Shown: piece after piece, positions 41,075 to 49,897 of the stretch
Numbering within the stretch: position 1 is the first letter of the stretch
Layout: each line of letters opens with the position of its first letter
NCBI RefSeq assembly: GCF_025642155.1
Contig: NZ_CP106798.1
Span: 6,944,001 to 7,008,000, forward strand
Length of the DNA stretch: 64,000 nucleotides
Source of the DNA: Streptomyces sp. HUAS 15-9
GTDB taxonomy: Bacteria > Actinomycetota > Actinomycetes > Streptomycetales > Streptomycetaceae
Direction: 5' to 3'
Translations under genes and position numbers: made by a program
The notes under the pieces: model-generated
Told to the model about the DNA's origin: nothing
What the model saw: only the letters and a program-made list of their open reading frames with translations
Databases searched by the model: none

Positions 41075-41170
41075 CGGTCGTCTCCTTGTACGGGGCGGGT
41101 TCGGGGCTTTGAGGAAGGGGGCAGGAGGGAGGGGATCGACTCGGTGGGGAATCGGGCTCGCCGCCGGGGT

Positions 41171-41659
41171 TCAGGGTTGCGTCCAGGCGGCCTCGGCGCC
41201 GCTGTGGCCGACGCGGACGATCTGCAGACTGCTGCCGGTCGCCGCCGCCAGGGCGAGGAGGATGAGCGCGGCGGCGGTGAGTCGGTGGCGGGCAGGGTGT
41301 TGCGTGCGCGGGGGGTGTGCGTCCCGCCGGTTCAGCCAGAACAGGGCGGCGGCCGCCACGGTGAGGGCGCCCACCCAGGGGAGGAGGCCCTGGCCGAGGT
41401 CACCGTGCCGCTGTGTCAGGGCTGTCTCGTCGAGGCGCCGCGCGAGTGACTCGCCGGACTTGACGGTCACCGGGACCAGGGTCAGGGCCGTGAGGCTCAG
41501 CAGGAGAGGCAGCGGTCCCGCCCATGCCCGGAACCGCGGCCACAGCGCGGCCAACGCGACGGTCACGGCGGCAGTGGGTACGACGACCACGGTGGCGTGG
41601 ACGATCAGCGGGTGGGCGGGCAGGCCGAAGAGACCGTCGAGCAAAGCATCCTCCGTCAT
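41171..41659 (-). CDS. DUF2231 membrane protein
   Basis: Protein of 162 residues with four predicted helices; FGLPAHPLIVHATVVVVPTA near residue 12 is the DUF2231 signature (PxHP...H). Role unknown. ATG 41659 overlaps the stop of the upstream DHA2 exporter (ATGA), so they are co-transcribed and coupled. 96 bp before the monooxygenase gene. Confidence 0.87.
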   Translation of the reverse strand: MTEDALLDGLFGLPAHPLIVHATVVVVPTAAVTVALAALWPRFRAWAGPLPLLLSLTALTLVPVTVKSGESLARRLDETALTQRHGDLGQGLLPWVGALTVAAAALFWLNRRDAHPPRTQHPARHRLTAAALILLALAAATGSSLQIVRVGHSGAEAAWTQP

Positions 41660-43218
41660 TCCGGCCGCTGCTGTCCGCCGTGAGCCACCGGATCGAGGGA
41701 GACGGCGTCCTGCGTCCGGCCGACCGGACTGCGGCGCAACAGGACGGCCACGGCTACGGCGGTGACGACGGCGGTGATGGCGGCGCCGAGCAGGGCGATG
41801 TGCAGCCCGGTGGTGAACGCGGCCTGAGCCTGGTGCAGGACCGTGCCGCCCGCGGCGGCGGCGCCCGCCAGCGACGACTCGGCGGCTTCGGCGACCTGCG
41901 GCGGGACGCCGGTCAGGTGGAGGTCGTTGCGGTAGGCGGCGGTCAGAAGGCTGCCGAGAACGGCGATACCCAGGGCGCCGCCGAGTTCGCGTGCCAGGTC
42001 GTTGACAGCGGAGCCGACATTCTGCAGTTCCTTGGGCAGGGCGTCGGTGATGGCGGTGGTCGCCGGGGGCATCGCCAGCCCCAGACCGGCGCCCAACGGA
42101 ATCAGACCGGCAGCGAGGTTCCCGTACGTGCTGGCGCCGTCCAGGTGGGACAGGACGGCCAGACCGGCGCCGAGCATCAGCAGCCCCGCGACCCATGGGC
42201 CGCGCACCCCCAGGCGCTGGGTGAGCAGCGGGCTCAGCCGGGAGGTGGGGATCATCCCGAGGGGCATGGCCAGCAGGCTGAGCGCGGCGCTGAGCGCGCT
42301 GTAGCCGCGCACCAGCTGCAGGTACTGCATGATCACGAACATGAAGCCGAACAGGGCGAAGAACTGCAGCGTGAGGGAGAGCGATCCGGCCGCGAAGCGG
42401 CGGTTGCGGAACAGCCGCGGGTCCAGCAGCGGGTGTCGTCGGCGCAGTTCGAAGGCGACGAAGCCGCCGAGGACGAGCAGGCCGAGCGCGCTGCCGCCGA
42501 CGGTCAGCGGATCGCTCCAGCCGTTCACCGGGGCCTCGATCACCGCGTAGACGAGCGCGCCGATTCCGGCCGCCGCCAGGACCGCACCGACCACGTCCAG
42601 CGGTGCCGGACGCGATTCGGCCGACTCGGGCACGAACACCAGCGTTCCGGCCAGCGCGACGGAGGCGAGCAGCACGTTGAACCAGAACACCGACTCCCAT
42701 GACCACCACTCCAGGAGCAGACCGGAGGCGAGCAGCCCCAGCACCCCACTGCCGCCGGCGACCGCCGCCCAGACGCTGACCGCCCGGGCACGCTGATCGC
42801 GCGGGAAGCTGCTGGTGATCGTCGACAGGGTGGCCGGCATGATCAGCGCGGCCCCCAGCCCCAGCAGCGCACGCAGCCCGATCAGCACGTTCGGGTCGGT
42901 GGCCAGGGCCGCCAGCACGGATCCGGCCCCGTAGATCACCAGGCCGACGATGAGCGCACGACGCCGGCCGAACCGGTCCCCCAAGGCCCCGGCGGGCAGC
43001 AGCAGCGAGGCGAACACCAGGCTGTAGGCGTCGATGATCCAGGTCTGCTGGGTCTGGTCGGCGTGCGTGTGGCGTGCGATGTCGGGCAGCGCCACGTTGA
43101 GTGAGGCCATCGCGGCGACCACGGTCGCCAGTGCGAGGCAGGTGATCGCCAGGACAGCGCCTTGGCGCACGGCTCGGCCAGGAGTCTCAAGGACAGGCGG
43201 TCGCGGATCGGAGAGCAC
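41656..43218 (-). CDS. MFS drug:H+ antiporter, DHA2 (14-TM) family
   Basis: Exporter of 520 residues, 14 helices expected. LNVALPDIARHTHADQTQQT and IIDAYSLVFASLLLPAGALG; motif A LGDRFGRRRALIVGLVIYGA; motif C GGSGVLGLLASGLLLEWWSW. Divergent from the TetR gene with 70 bases between, so it is the likely target of that repressor. Followed without a gap by DUF2231 and then the monooxygenase. Substrate unknown. Confidence 0.92.
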   Translation of the reverse strand: MLSDPRPPVLETPGRAVRQGAVLAITCLALATVVAAMASLNVALPDIARHTHADQTQQTWIIDAYSLVFASLLLPAGALGDRFGRRRALIVGLVIYGAGSVLAALATDPNVLIGLRALLGLGAALIMPATLSTITSSFPRDQRARAVSVWAAVAGGSGVLGLLASGLLLEWWSWESVFWFNVLLASVALAGTLVFVPESAESRPAPLDVVGAVLAAAGIGALVYAVIEAPVNGWSDPLTVGGSALGLLVLGGFVAFELRRRHPLLDPRLFRNRRFAAGSLSLTLQFFALFGFMFVIMQYLQLVRGYSALSAALSLLAMPLGMIPTSRLSPLLTQRLGVRGPWVAGLLMLGAGLAVLSHLDGASTYGNLAAGLIPLGAGLGLAMPPATTAITDALPKELQNVGSAVNDLARELGGALGIAVLGSLLTAAYRNDLHLTGVPPQVAEAAESSLAGAAAAGGTVLHQAQAAFTTGLHIALLGAAITAVVTAVAVAVLLRRSPVGRTQDAVSLDPVAHGGQQRPE

Positions 43219-43275
43219 AGAGGTCGGTCCTTCGCTGCGGGAGCAGGTACCGGCACAGATTCACGCGGCCGCTCG

Positions 43276-43281
43276 TACAAT
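43276..43281 (+). promoter_or_regulatory. Candidate -10 element (TACAAT) for the TetR gene
   Basis: TACAAT ends 7 bases before the ATG at 43289, so transcription would begin at or next to the start codon and give a leaderless mRNA. No convincing -35 was identified. In the 70-bp gap shared with the DHA2 exporter. Confidence 0.4.
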
Positions 43282-43288
43282 CTCAACC

Positions 43289-43936
43289 ATGATGAATTCT
43301 TCGGGGCGGGGCAGAAGGGCCGGGAAACCCGACACCCGCACCCAGATCCTCGACATCGCCCGCCGACGCTTCCTCGAAGGCGGATACCAGGCGGTCACCC
43401 TGCGGTCCGTCGCCGCCGAGGCAGGTGTCGACGTCGCCCTGGTCAGCTACTACTTCGGCTCCAAGAAGGGCCTGTTCGGCGCCGCCCTCGCCCTGGCCGC
43501 CACCCCCGCCGAAACTCTCGCCCGCACCATCGAAGGCGACCCGGCCACCTTCCCCCAGCGCGCCCTGCACGACCTGCTCGCCTTGTGGGAGGACCCCGAA
43601 TCGGGGGCCCCGCTGCGCGCACTGATAGCCGCCGCCACCCACGACCAGGCCATCGCCGGCCTGGTCAAGGAGGTGATGGAACGGGAAATGATCGACAAGA
43701 TCGCCGCCATGCTCGGCGGTGCGGACGCCCGCAAGCGCGCCGGCGCGTTCTGCGCGCAGATCGCCGGACTCGTCGTGACGCGCTACATCCTGCGCCTCGA
43801 ACCCGTCGCTCCCATGACGATCGATGAAATAACCCGCATCTACGGGCCCCCGCTGCGCCTGGCGCTGCAGGGGCCCGTACACCACAAGCCCCCTGCGCGC
43901 CATGCGTCTGCTCGGGGCCCGCTCGCCGGGGAGTGA
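43289..43936 (+). CDS. TetR-family transcriptional repressor
   Basis: Regulator of 215 residues with the helix-turn-helix at about 14-60 (RTQILDIARRRFLEGGYQAV, TLRSVAAEAGVDVALVSYYF, GSKKGLFGAALALA) and a C-terminal TetR_C domain of the type with FCAQIAGLVVTRYILRLEPV. It is likely to repress the divergent exporter/DUF2231/monooxygenase unit until a substrate binds. ATG 43289; a second ATG follows at 43292. Confidence 0.9.
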   Translation: MMNSSGRGRRAGKPDTRTQILDIARRRFLEGGYQAVTLRSVAAEAGVDVALVSYYFGSKKGLFGAALALAATPAETLARTIEGDPATFPQRALHDLLALWEDPESGAPLRALIAAATHDQAIAGLVKEVMEREMIDKIAAMLGGADARKRAGAFCAQIAGLVVTRYILRLEPVAPMTIDEITRIYGPPLRLALQGPVHHKPPARHASARGPLAGE

Positions 43937-44000
43937 CTCCGGAGAGGTCTGCCGCGCTCGCTGTCGGGCCGGCCTCCTCGTTCCTCGAACGAACGCCGGG

Positions 44001-44368
44001 TCATGCGCCCGTCTCCGCGGGCCGCGTGGCCGTGCTCGCCCGCCGGACCAGCCGGGTCGACAGTTCCGTACGCGTCCCCTCCGGGCGCTCGCCCTGCATC
44101 ATCCGCACCAGCAGGCGCAGGCCCGCCGCCGCCATCTCCGACAGCGGCTGGCGGACCGTGGTCAGCGCCGGGGTGACCCAGCGGGCCTCGGGCAGGTCGT
44201 CGAAACCGACCACGCTGATGTCGTCCGGCACCCGCAGCCCCGTTCGGCCAGCGCCGTGTACACCCCGAGGGCCATCCGGTCCGAGCAGACGAACACGGCC
44301 GTCGGGGGCTCGGGCAGGTCCAGCAGTTCCAGTACGCACAACACGATGCCGATGGACTCTTCGGACAT
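44001..44368 (-). pseudogene. Truncated, frameshifted LacI-family regulator
   Basis: Only the last third of the sugar-binding domain remains: [20 protein letters not shown] with [13 protein letters not shown] in one frame, then [20 protein letters not shown] and [20 protein letters not shown] in another. One missing G in the C/G run at 44238-44241 separates them. The helix-turn-helix and first 200 or so residues are gone; upstream sequence has no similarity to LacI. Lies beside the carboxylesterase at the edge of the polysaccharide locus and may be the lost regulator of that locus. Confidence 0.85.
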
Positions 44369-44533
44369 GCCGTCACACTTCCTCTTGTCGAACCTCCGGC
44401 TCCGTGTGCGAGCAGCGCGCTCCGCCACCCGAACGGCCTCCCGTTCGCCTCGTGTACAGGAATACCCGGAGCCGATGTGATGCTCTGCATGTACCGGTGT
44501 GCGAACGCGAGCGCGGGAGGAGCTGGTGGGCGG

Positions 44534-46111
44534 ATGGCGGAGGACCGGGCGGGCCCCGTGGTCGGAACCCCCTACGGGGCGGTCCGCGGCAGGTACGAGC
44601 GTGAGGTCGCGGTGTTCCGCGGCATCCCGTACGCCGCCCCGCCCTTCGGGCCCCGCCGCTTCCGGCCGCCCGAGCCGCCCGAGCCCTGGGACGGTGTGCG
44701 CGACGCGGGCGCCTTCGGGCCGACCGCCCCGAAACCGCCGTACTCCGACGTGTTCGCGCAGTACCTCTCCGACCCCTTCGTGGGCGGTGAGGACTGCCTC
44801 AACCTGAACGTCTGGACCCCCGAGCCCGGCCCCGCGGCCCGGCTCCCCGTCCTGGTGTGGCTGCACGGCGGCGCCCTGACCAGGGGATCCTCGTCCGTGC
44901 CGGTGTACGACGGATACGGCTTCGCCCGCGACGGCGTCGTCCTCGTCTCGGTCAACTACCGGCTCGGCGTCGAAGGCTACGGACTGTTCCCCGACTCGCC
45001 GCCCAACCCCGGACTCCGAGACCAACTGGCCGCGCTCGAATGGGTGTACGAGTCGATCGCGGCCTTCGGCGGCGACCCGGGCCGGATCACCCTGGCCGGA
45101 CAGTCGGCCGGGGCCATCAGCATCGGTGCGCTGATCGCCGCGCCGGGCGCCCAGGGCCTGGTCCGCCGTGCCGTCCTGCAGAGCGGACCGCCCGAGGCCT
45201 CGGAACGCGACAAGGTACGGCGGATGGTCCGCCGTATGGCGGCCCGGCTCAAGGTCCCCGCCACCGCCGAGGCCTTCGCCGCCGTCGATCGCGATCTGCT
45301 GCTGCGCGCCCAGGCCGAGGTGGGGCGGCTGAGCAGCCCGGTCCTGGGCGGTCCCGCGTTCGGGATCGTCGTCGACGGCGACCTCGTCCCGCGCGACCCG
45401 CTGGAGGCTCTGGTGGAGGGCGAGGCCGCGGGCGGCGTCGACCTGCTCATGGGCTGGACCCGCGACGAGTACCGGCTGTGGTTGGTGCCGGGCGGCCTCG
45501 TGGACCGGGTGGACCGGCTCGGGCCGGTGGCACTCGCCGGCGCCATGGCCCGCTGCCGCTGCGGTCACGAGGTGCCGCGCGGCTATCGCGCGCTGCATCC
45601 CGAGGCAGGCACCTCCGAGATCGTCGGACAGATGGTCACGGACCATCTGCTGCGCCGCCCGATGCACCGGCTGGCGGACGCGCGTCCCGGATCGTCGTAC
45701 GTCTACGAGTTCGCCTGGCCCTCCAACCTGCCCGGCCTCGGGGCCTGCCACGCTCTGGAACTCGGGTTCGTCTTCGACACGGGGCACGTCCCGGACTCGG
45801 CGAAACTCGCCGGCGAGGGCGCGCCGAAGGAGCTGTGCGACGCCATGCACGGGGCCTGGGTGCGGTTCGCCGAGACGGGGGATCCGGGTTGGCGGCCGTG
45901 GGATGCCGAGCACCCCGTCCAGATCTTCGGCGAAGGTGAACCGCACATCGAATGCGGCCCGCGGGACGCCGAACTCGCCCTGTGGGCGATGGCGGGCACC
46001 GACACCCCGGAGCCGGACAGCATCAACGGCACACCGACACCCGCACGCGCCGCGGAACTGGCCTCCGCGGTACGCCGCCTGCGCCGCTCGGTGGGCACCC
46101 GCAGGCACTGA
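44534..46111 (+). CDS. Type-B carboxylesterase/lipase
   Basis: Alpha/beta-hydrolase of 525 residues. Conserved elements: VFRGIPYAAPPFGPRRFRPP, EDCLNLNVWTPEPG, oxyanion hole WLHGGALTRGSS, nucleophile GQSAGAISIGAL with Ser194, acid in GWTRDEYRLW and catalytic His in GACHALELGFVFDTG. No signal peptide, so cytoplasmic. Substrate unknown; placed at the start of a cell-wall polysaccharide locus it could remove acyl groups from imported sugars. ATG 44534 chosen over 44477, since GGGAGGAGC precedes it and homology begins there. Confidence 0.9.
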   Translation: MAEDRAGPVVGTPYGAVRGRYEREVAVFRGIPYAAPPFGPRRFRPPEPPEPWDGVRDAGAFGPTAPKPPYSDVFAQYLSDPFVGGEDCLNLNVWTPEPGPAARLPVLVWLHGGALTRGSSSVPVYDGYGFARDGVVLVSVNYRLGVEGYGLFPDSPPNPGLRDQLAALEWVYESIAAFGGDPGRITLAGQSAGAISIGALIAAPGAQGLVRRAVLQSGPPEASERDKVRRMVRRMAARLKVPATAEAFAAVDRDLLLRAQAEVGRLSSPVLGGPAFGIVVDGDLVPRDPLEALVEGEAAGGVDLLMGWTRDEYRLWLVPGGLVDRVDRLGPVALAGAMARCRCGHEVPRGYRALHPEAGTSEIVGQMVTDHLLRRPMHRLADARPGSSYVYEFAWPSNLPGLGACHALELGFVFDTGHVPDSAKLAGEGAPKELCDAMHGAWVRFAETGDPGWRPWDAEHPVQIFGEGEPHIECGPRDAELALWAMAGTDTPEPDSINGTPTPARAAELASAVRRLRRSVGTRRH

Positions 46112-46158
46112 CTCGCGCGCCCTCCCGGCGTGCGGGTGTCGGCGGGGTCAGGTCTTGG

Positions 46159-47094
46159 TCAGACTGTCGCCAGCGCACGCGCGATCGAGGTGATCGCCTG
46201 GGGCCCCACCCGGCAGCAGCCGCCGATCAGGTGGGCGCCCGCGTCGTGCCATGCCTTGACCTGTGCCGTGGTGAAGGTGGCGCGGCCGGTCCAGGCGCGG
46301 GCCTCGGCGTCCCAGGTCTCGCCGCTGTTGGGGTAGACGACGACCGGTTTGCCGGTCACCCGGGCCGCGGCCTGGATCGCTCGGTCCACGTCCCCGGGCG
46401 CACAGCAGTTGACGCCCACCGCGACGATCTCGTCCGCGTCGGCGGCCAGGCCGAACGCCTCGTCCAGGGGCTGACCCGCGCGGGTGCGGTCCCCGTCGAT
46501 CGTGTACGACAGCCAGGCCGGTACGCCGAGTCCGCGCACCGCCCGCAGCAGTGCCGTCGCCTCGTCGGTGTCCGGGACCGTCTCCATGGCCAGGACATCG
46601 GGCGCGGCCGCCGCCAGTACCTCGATGCGCGGGCGGTGGAAGCGCTCCAGCGCGTCGACGCTCAGCCCGTACCGGCCCCGGTACTCCGAGCCGTCCGCCA
46701 GCATCGCCCCGTACGGACCCACCGACGCCGCCACCCACAGCGGGCGCACGATCCCCTCGTCGCGGGCCTGCCGTGCCGCGTCCCGGGCCAGCTCCACGCT
46801 GAGCGCGAGCAGCCGGGCCGCCTCCGCACGGTCGATCCCGCGCCTGGCGAAGCCCTCGAAGGTGGCCTGGTAGCTCGCGGTGATCGCCACGTCGGCGCCC
46901 GCCATGAAGTAGGCGAGGTGCGCCTCGGTGACCGCCTCGGGCCGCTCGGCGAGCAGCCGCGCCGACCACAGCTCGTCGCTCAGATCGTGCCCGGCGGACG
47001 CCAGCTGGTTGGACATGCCGCCGTCGAGCACGACGGTCCCGGTGGCGAGGGCTTCGACGAGGCCGGGGGACGCTGCGGGGATGTCGCTGGTCAT
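46159..47094 (-). CDS. mmuM: Homocysteine S-methyltransferase (MmuM-like)
   Basis: Cytosolic enzyme of 311 residues transferring a methyl group from S-methylmethionine (or SAM) to homocysteine, giving methionine. Zinc ligands are Cys in GVNCCAPGD near residue 225 and in LIGGCCRVGP near 295; VLDGGMSNQLASAGHDLSDE opens the barrel and AITASYQATFEGFARRGID follows, as in MmuM. Plants make S-methylmethionine, which suits the neighbouring plant-polymer genes. ATG 47094. Convergent with the esterase. Confidence 0.92.
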   Translation of the reverse strand: MTSDIPAASPGLVEALATGTVVLDGGMSNQLASAGHDLSDELWSARLLAERPEAVTEAHLAYFMAGADVAITASYQATFEGFARRGIDRAEAARLLALSVELARDAARQARDEGIVRPLWVAASVGPYGAMLADGSEYRGRYGLSVDALERFHRPRIEVLAAAAPDVLAMETVPDTDEATALLRAVRGLGVPAWLSYTIDGDRTRAGQPLDEAFGLAADADEIVAVGVNCCAPGDVDRAIQAAARVTGKPVVVYPNSGETWDAEARAWTGRATFTTAQVKAWHDAGAHLIGGCCRVGPQAITSIARALATV

Positions 47095-47173
47095 GCCACG
47101 ACGCTAGTCGAAACGGCCCCGGGCGGTCATCGGCCGCCCGGTGTCACCCCTGCACCGCAGCGAGGGCGCCGGC

Positions 47174-47186
47174 GGAAAGCGCTTCC
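47174..47186. promoter_or_regulatory. Candidate LacI-type operator GGAAAGCGCTTCC upstream of the GH43 gene
   Basis: GGAAAGCGCTTCC is centred on GCGC and resembles LacI-family operators of Streptomyces sugar genes, with one arm imperfect (AAA against TTC). It lies 118 bp before the GH43 start and 80 bp from the mmuM start. No intact LacI gene is nearby. Confidence 0.5.
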
Positions 47187-47303
47187 CCTCCGTCCCGTCG
47201 GACCCGTTGACCTCCCGGTGACTCGCCCTTACCTTTTCGGCGATCCCAACGTTCGCCATGACAAATGCTGTTCGCAGCCTCGAACATTGCCGGAGCGTGT
47301 GAG

Positions 47304-48713
47304 ATGAGACGTGCGTACGCGATCCTGCTCGCCCTCTGTCTGGCGCTGACCGGCGCCCTGGTCACCGCCTCACCCGCCGCGGCCGCGGCCGGAACCGTCA
47401 CCAACGGCTCCCAGTTCACCGACACCTCGGGCGCCGTCGTGCATGCGCACGGCGGCGGGGTCATCAAGGTCGGCGGCTACTACTACTGGTTCGGCGAGGA
47501 CCGGAACTCCGACAACACCTTCCGGTCCGTGGACGCGTACCGCTCCGCCGACCTGAGGACCTGGGAGTTCCGCAACCGCGTTCTGACGCAGGCCGGCGCC
47601 GCCGAGCTGGGCACCGCCTACATCGAGCGGCCGAAGGTCATCTACAACGCGGCCACCGGCAAGTTCGTCATGTGGATGCACAAGGAGAACGGCGTCGACT
47701 ACAGCCAGGCCCGTGCCGCCGTGGCCGTCTCCGACACCGTCGACGGGACCTACACCTACCAGGGCAGCTTCCGGCCGCTCGGCCAGTACATGTCCCGTGA
47801 CCTCACGGCCTACGTGGACACGGACGGCACCGCGTACATGATCTCGGCCGCCAACGAGAACTACGACCTGCACATCTACCGGCTCACCGCCGACTACACC
47901 GCCATCGCCGGCCTGGTCGCCAATCCCTGGCCGGGCGGCCATCGCGAGGCCCCGGCGCTGTTCAAGCGGGGCGGCGTCTACTTCATGCTGACGTCGGGCG
48001 CGACCGGCTGGAACGCCAACCAGCAGCAGTACGCCACCGCGCCCTCCCCCTCCGGCCCCTGGACGGCCTGGACGAACGTCGGCGACTCCACGGCGTACGG
48101 CTCGCAGACCGCGTACGTCCTTCCGGTCACCGGGACTTCGGGCACCTCGTACCTCTACATGGGCGACCGCTGGGGCAACTCCTTCGGCGGGACCGTCAAC
48201 GACTCCCGTTACGTCTGGCTGCCGTTGACCTTCCCGACGTCCACCTCGATGTCCATGTCCTGGTACCCGGAAGTCTCCGTCGACACGTCCGCCGGGACGG
48301 TCACCGGTACGAGCGCGACGTACGACACGCTGATCGCCCGGCACAGCTCCAAGTGCGCGGACGTACCGAGCCAGTCTCTCTGGCAGGGCGTCGCCATCAG
48401 CCAGTACACCTGCAACGGCGGCGCCAACCAGAAGTGGTGGTTCAAGGACCTGGGCACCGGCTACTACGAGCTGATGGGCCGGGGCGGTTCCCTGTGCCTC
48501 CGGGAGAACTCCACCGACGTCACCCAGGAGAACTGCACCGGCGCCACCACCCAGCAGTGGTCGCTGGTCACCTCCGGCTCCTCTGTGAACATCAAGGCCA
48601 GGACCACCGGCAAGTGCCTGGACGTCTCCGGCGCCTCCACCGCCAACTCCGCCGCGATCATCACCTACACCTGCAACGGAGGCACCAACCAGCAGTGGAC
48701 CCGCGGCACCTGA
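47304..48713 (+). CDS. Secreted GH43 enzyme with ricin-type lectin (CBM13) domain, galactanase-like
   Basis: Extracellular protein of 469 residues. Sec signal peptide AYAILLALCLALTGALVTAS to AAAAG. The GH43 five-bladed propeller spans about 40-340: GAVVHAHGGGVIKVGGYYYW and FGEDR match the exo-beta-1,3-galactanase group (GH43_24/34-like), and QYMSRDLTAYVDTDGTAYMI follows. CBM13 (ricin B) repeats at 345-469 include QWSLV and NQKWWFKDL with GKCLDVSGAST and Cys pairs. Likely removes galactose from arabinogalactan or galactan side chains. ATG 47304. Subfamily is by motif only. Confidence 0.87.
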   Translation: MRRAYAILLALCLALTGALVTASPAAAAAGTVTNGSQFTDTSGAVVHAHGGGVIKVGGYYYWFGEDRNSDNTFRSVDAYRSADLRTWEFRNRVLTQAGAAELGTAYIERPKVIYNAATGKFVMWMHKENGVDYSQARAAVAVSDTVDGTYTYQGSFRPLGQYMSRDLTAYVDTDGTAYMISAANENYDLHIYRLTADYTAIAGLVANPWPGGHREAPALFKRGGVYFMLTSGATGWNANQQQYATAPSPSGPWTAWTNVGDSTAYGSQTAYVLPVTGTSGTSYLYMGDRWGNSFGGTVNDSRYVWLPLTFPTSTSMSMSWYPEVSVDTSAGTVTGTSATYDTLIARHSSKCADVPSQSLWQGVAISQYTCNGGANQKWWFKDLGTGYYELMGRGGSLCLRENSTDVTQENCTGATTQQWSLVTSGSSVNIKARTTGKCLDVSGASTANSAAIITYTCNGGTNQQWTRGT

Positions 48714-48829
48714 CCGGCACGCCAGGACTGGACCCACACCGGACCCACGGAGGCAGCCGCATGATCGGTCCGATCGCGGGTAGGCGCGCCGTGGCGGCGG
48801 GACACGGGGCCTGTGACAGAGGTGGCGCT

Positions 48830-49276
48830 ATGAACGAGATCCCCGCGGAAGTCTTCGAGGCAGTGGCGCGCGAGGCCCTGCGGGATCTGGCCGGAGCGCC
48901 CGGCCTCCGTGCGTGGGAAGCGCTGGCGGGCTGCGATGTGCTGATCCCCGCGATCGGCGGTTTCCGTTACGCACGCGGTCGCGCCGAGTTCGAGCGGCTG
49001 GTGCTGCCGGTGGTCGAAAGCGTCCGCCGCGCCCCCGCTGTCATGGTCTTCACCTCGGAGGAGGCGCTGCTCAGGGCCTTCCCCCAGGTGCCCTGCCACC
49101 GACGTGTCACCCTGTGCCAGCTGGCCGCTCATTGGCCGGCGGACGAGGTGATGCTGGTCATCGACGCGGGCGGTGAGAACTCGCTGACCCTGTCCGCAGC
49201 CGAGGCGCGCCGGCTGCTCGCCGGCCGGCCCGTCAGGCCAGGAGATCCAGTGCGTCGACCGACGTCCCCGCGCTGA
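48830..49276 (+). CDS. SseB-family protein
   Basis: Protein of 148 residues with an SseB N-terminal-like domain: GFRYARGRAEFERLVLPVVE, VMVFTSEEALLRAFPQVPCH and DEVMLVIDAGGENSLTLSAA. In Streptomyces these small proteins are often near ESX-type genes; no such genes here, so the role is open. ATG 48830 follows GAGG. Last 44 bases overlap the 3' end of the PL4 remnant on the other strand, and the final residues (GDPVRRPTSPR) are probably artefactual reading into it. Confidence 0.75.
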   Translation: MNEIPAEVFEAVAREALRDLAGAPGLRAWEALAGCDVLIPAIGGFRYARGRAEFERLVLPVVESVRRAPAVMVFTSEEALLRAFPQVPCHRRVTLCQLAAHWPADEVMLVIDAGGENSLTLSAAEARRLLAGRPVRPGDPVRRPTSPR

Positions 49277-49858
49277 GGAAGCCCGTCGTCCCCGAACCGC
49301 TCACCACGTTGATCTTCAGCACGTTGTACTGGCCGGTGTCCGTGCGCCAGGCGCTCGCCGGGATGCTGTAGGTGAAGGTGTGGTTGTTGCCCCGGTACGA
49401 GCCCACGGTCAGTGACCGTGTGCTCGGCTGGGTGGGCGGGGAGGGGATCGACGAGGTCCAGGTGTCGTTGACGACGACCTGGGGCCGGCCGTTGGCGTAC
49501 GCGGTCGTCACCCCGATCCGCAGGGTGTGCGCGGCGGCGGCCTGGGCGGCGGTCAGCCTGAAGTACACCAGCAGGCCGCTGTTGACGTACTTCCAGAGGC
49601 AGCAGGGGAACGCGGAGGTCTCCGTGCCGCTGCCGATCACCACGTTGCCGGTCCAGGACGCGGCCCGGACGTCGGACGGATGCGCGTACGTCATCAGGTC
49701 CGCGTTCTTGAAGCCGCTCGGCGTTCCGTTCCAGTCGCCGATCCGCCAGATCGCGGTCGCGTTGCTGGGGTTCGTTCGTCGACGGGACGGTGATCGTGTT
49801 GAGCGTGGTGGTCGTGCCAGCGGACACCGCCACCGATGTGCTGTGGACGGCCGGTTCG
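49233..49858 (-). pseudogene. C-terminal remnant of a PL4 rhamnogalacturonan lyase
   Basis: The frame codes IWRIGDWNGTPSGFKNADLM, TYAHPSDVR, FPCCLWKYVNSGLLVYFRLT, HTLRIGVTTAYANGRPQVVV and RSLTVGSYRGNNHTFTYSIP, the signature of the C-terminal carbohydrate-binding domain of family 4 lyases. Upstream, STSVAVSAGTTTTLNTITVP is in another frame; GTTC is duplicated at 49770-49777 (four extra bases), which explains the shift. The catalytic N-terminal domain is absent; its place is taken by the start of the acetylesterase gene. A true pseudogene. Confidence 0.85.
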
Positions 49859-49897
49859 CCCACGCCAGGTCCTGTCCCCGTGACGGAGGAGCCACGA

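Noticed and set aside
44162..46108. Minus-strand frame of 648 codons opposite the carboxylesterase
   Set aside because: Only its last 70 or so codons resemble a protein (the LacI fragment); the rest is a shadow of the esterase.
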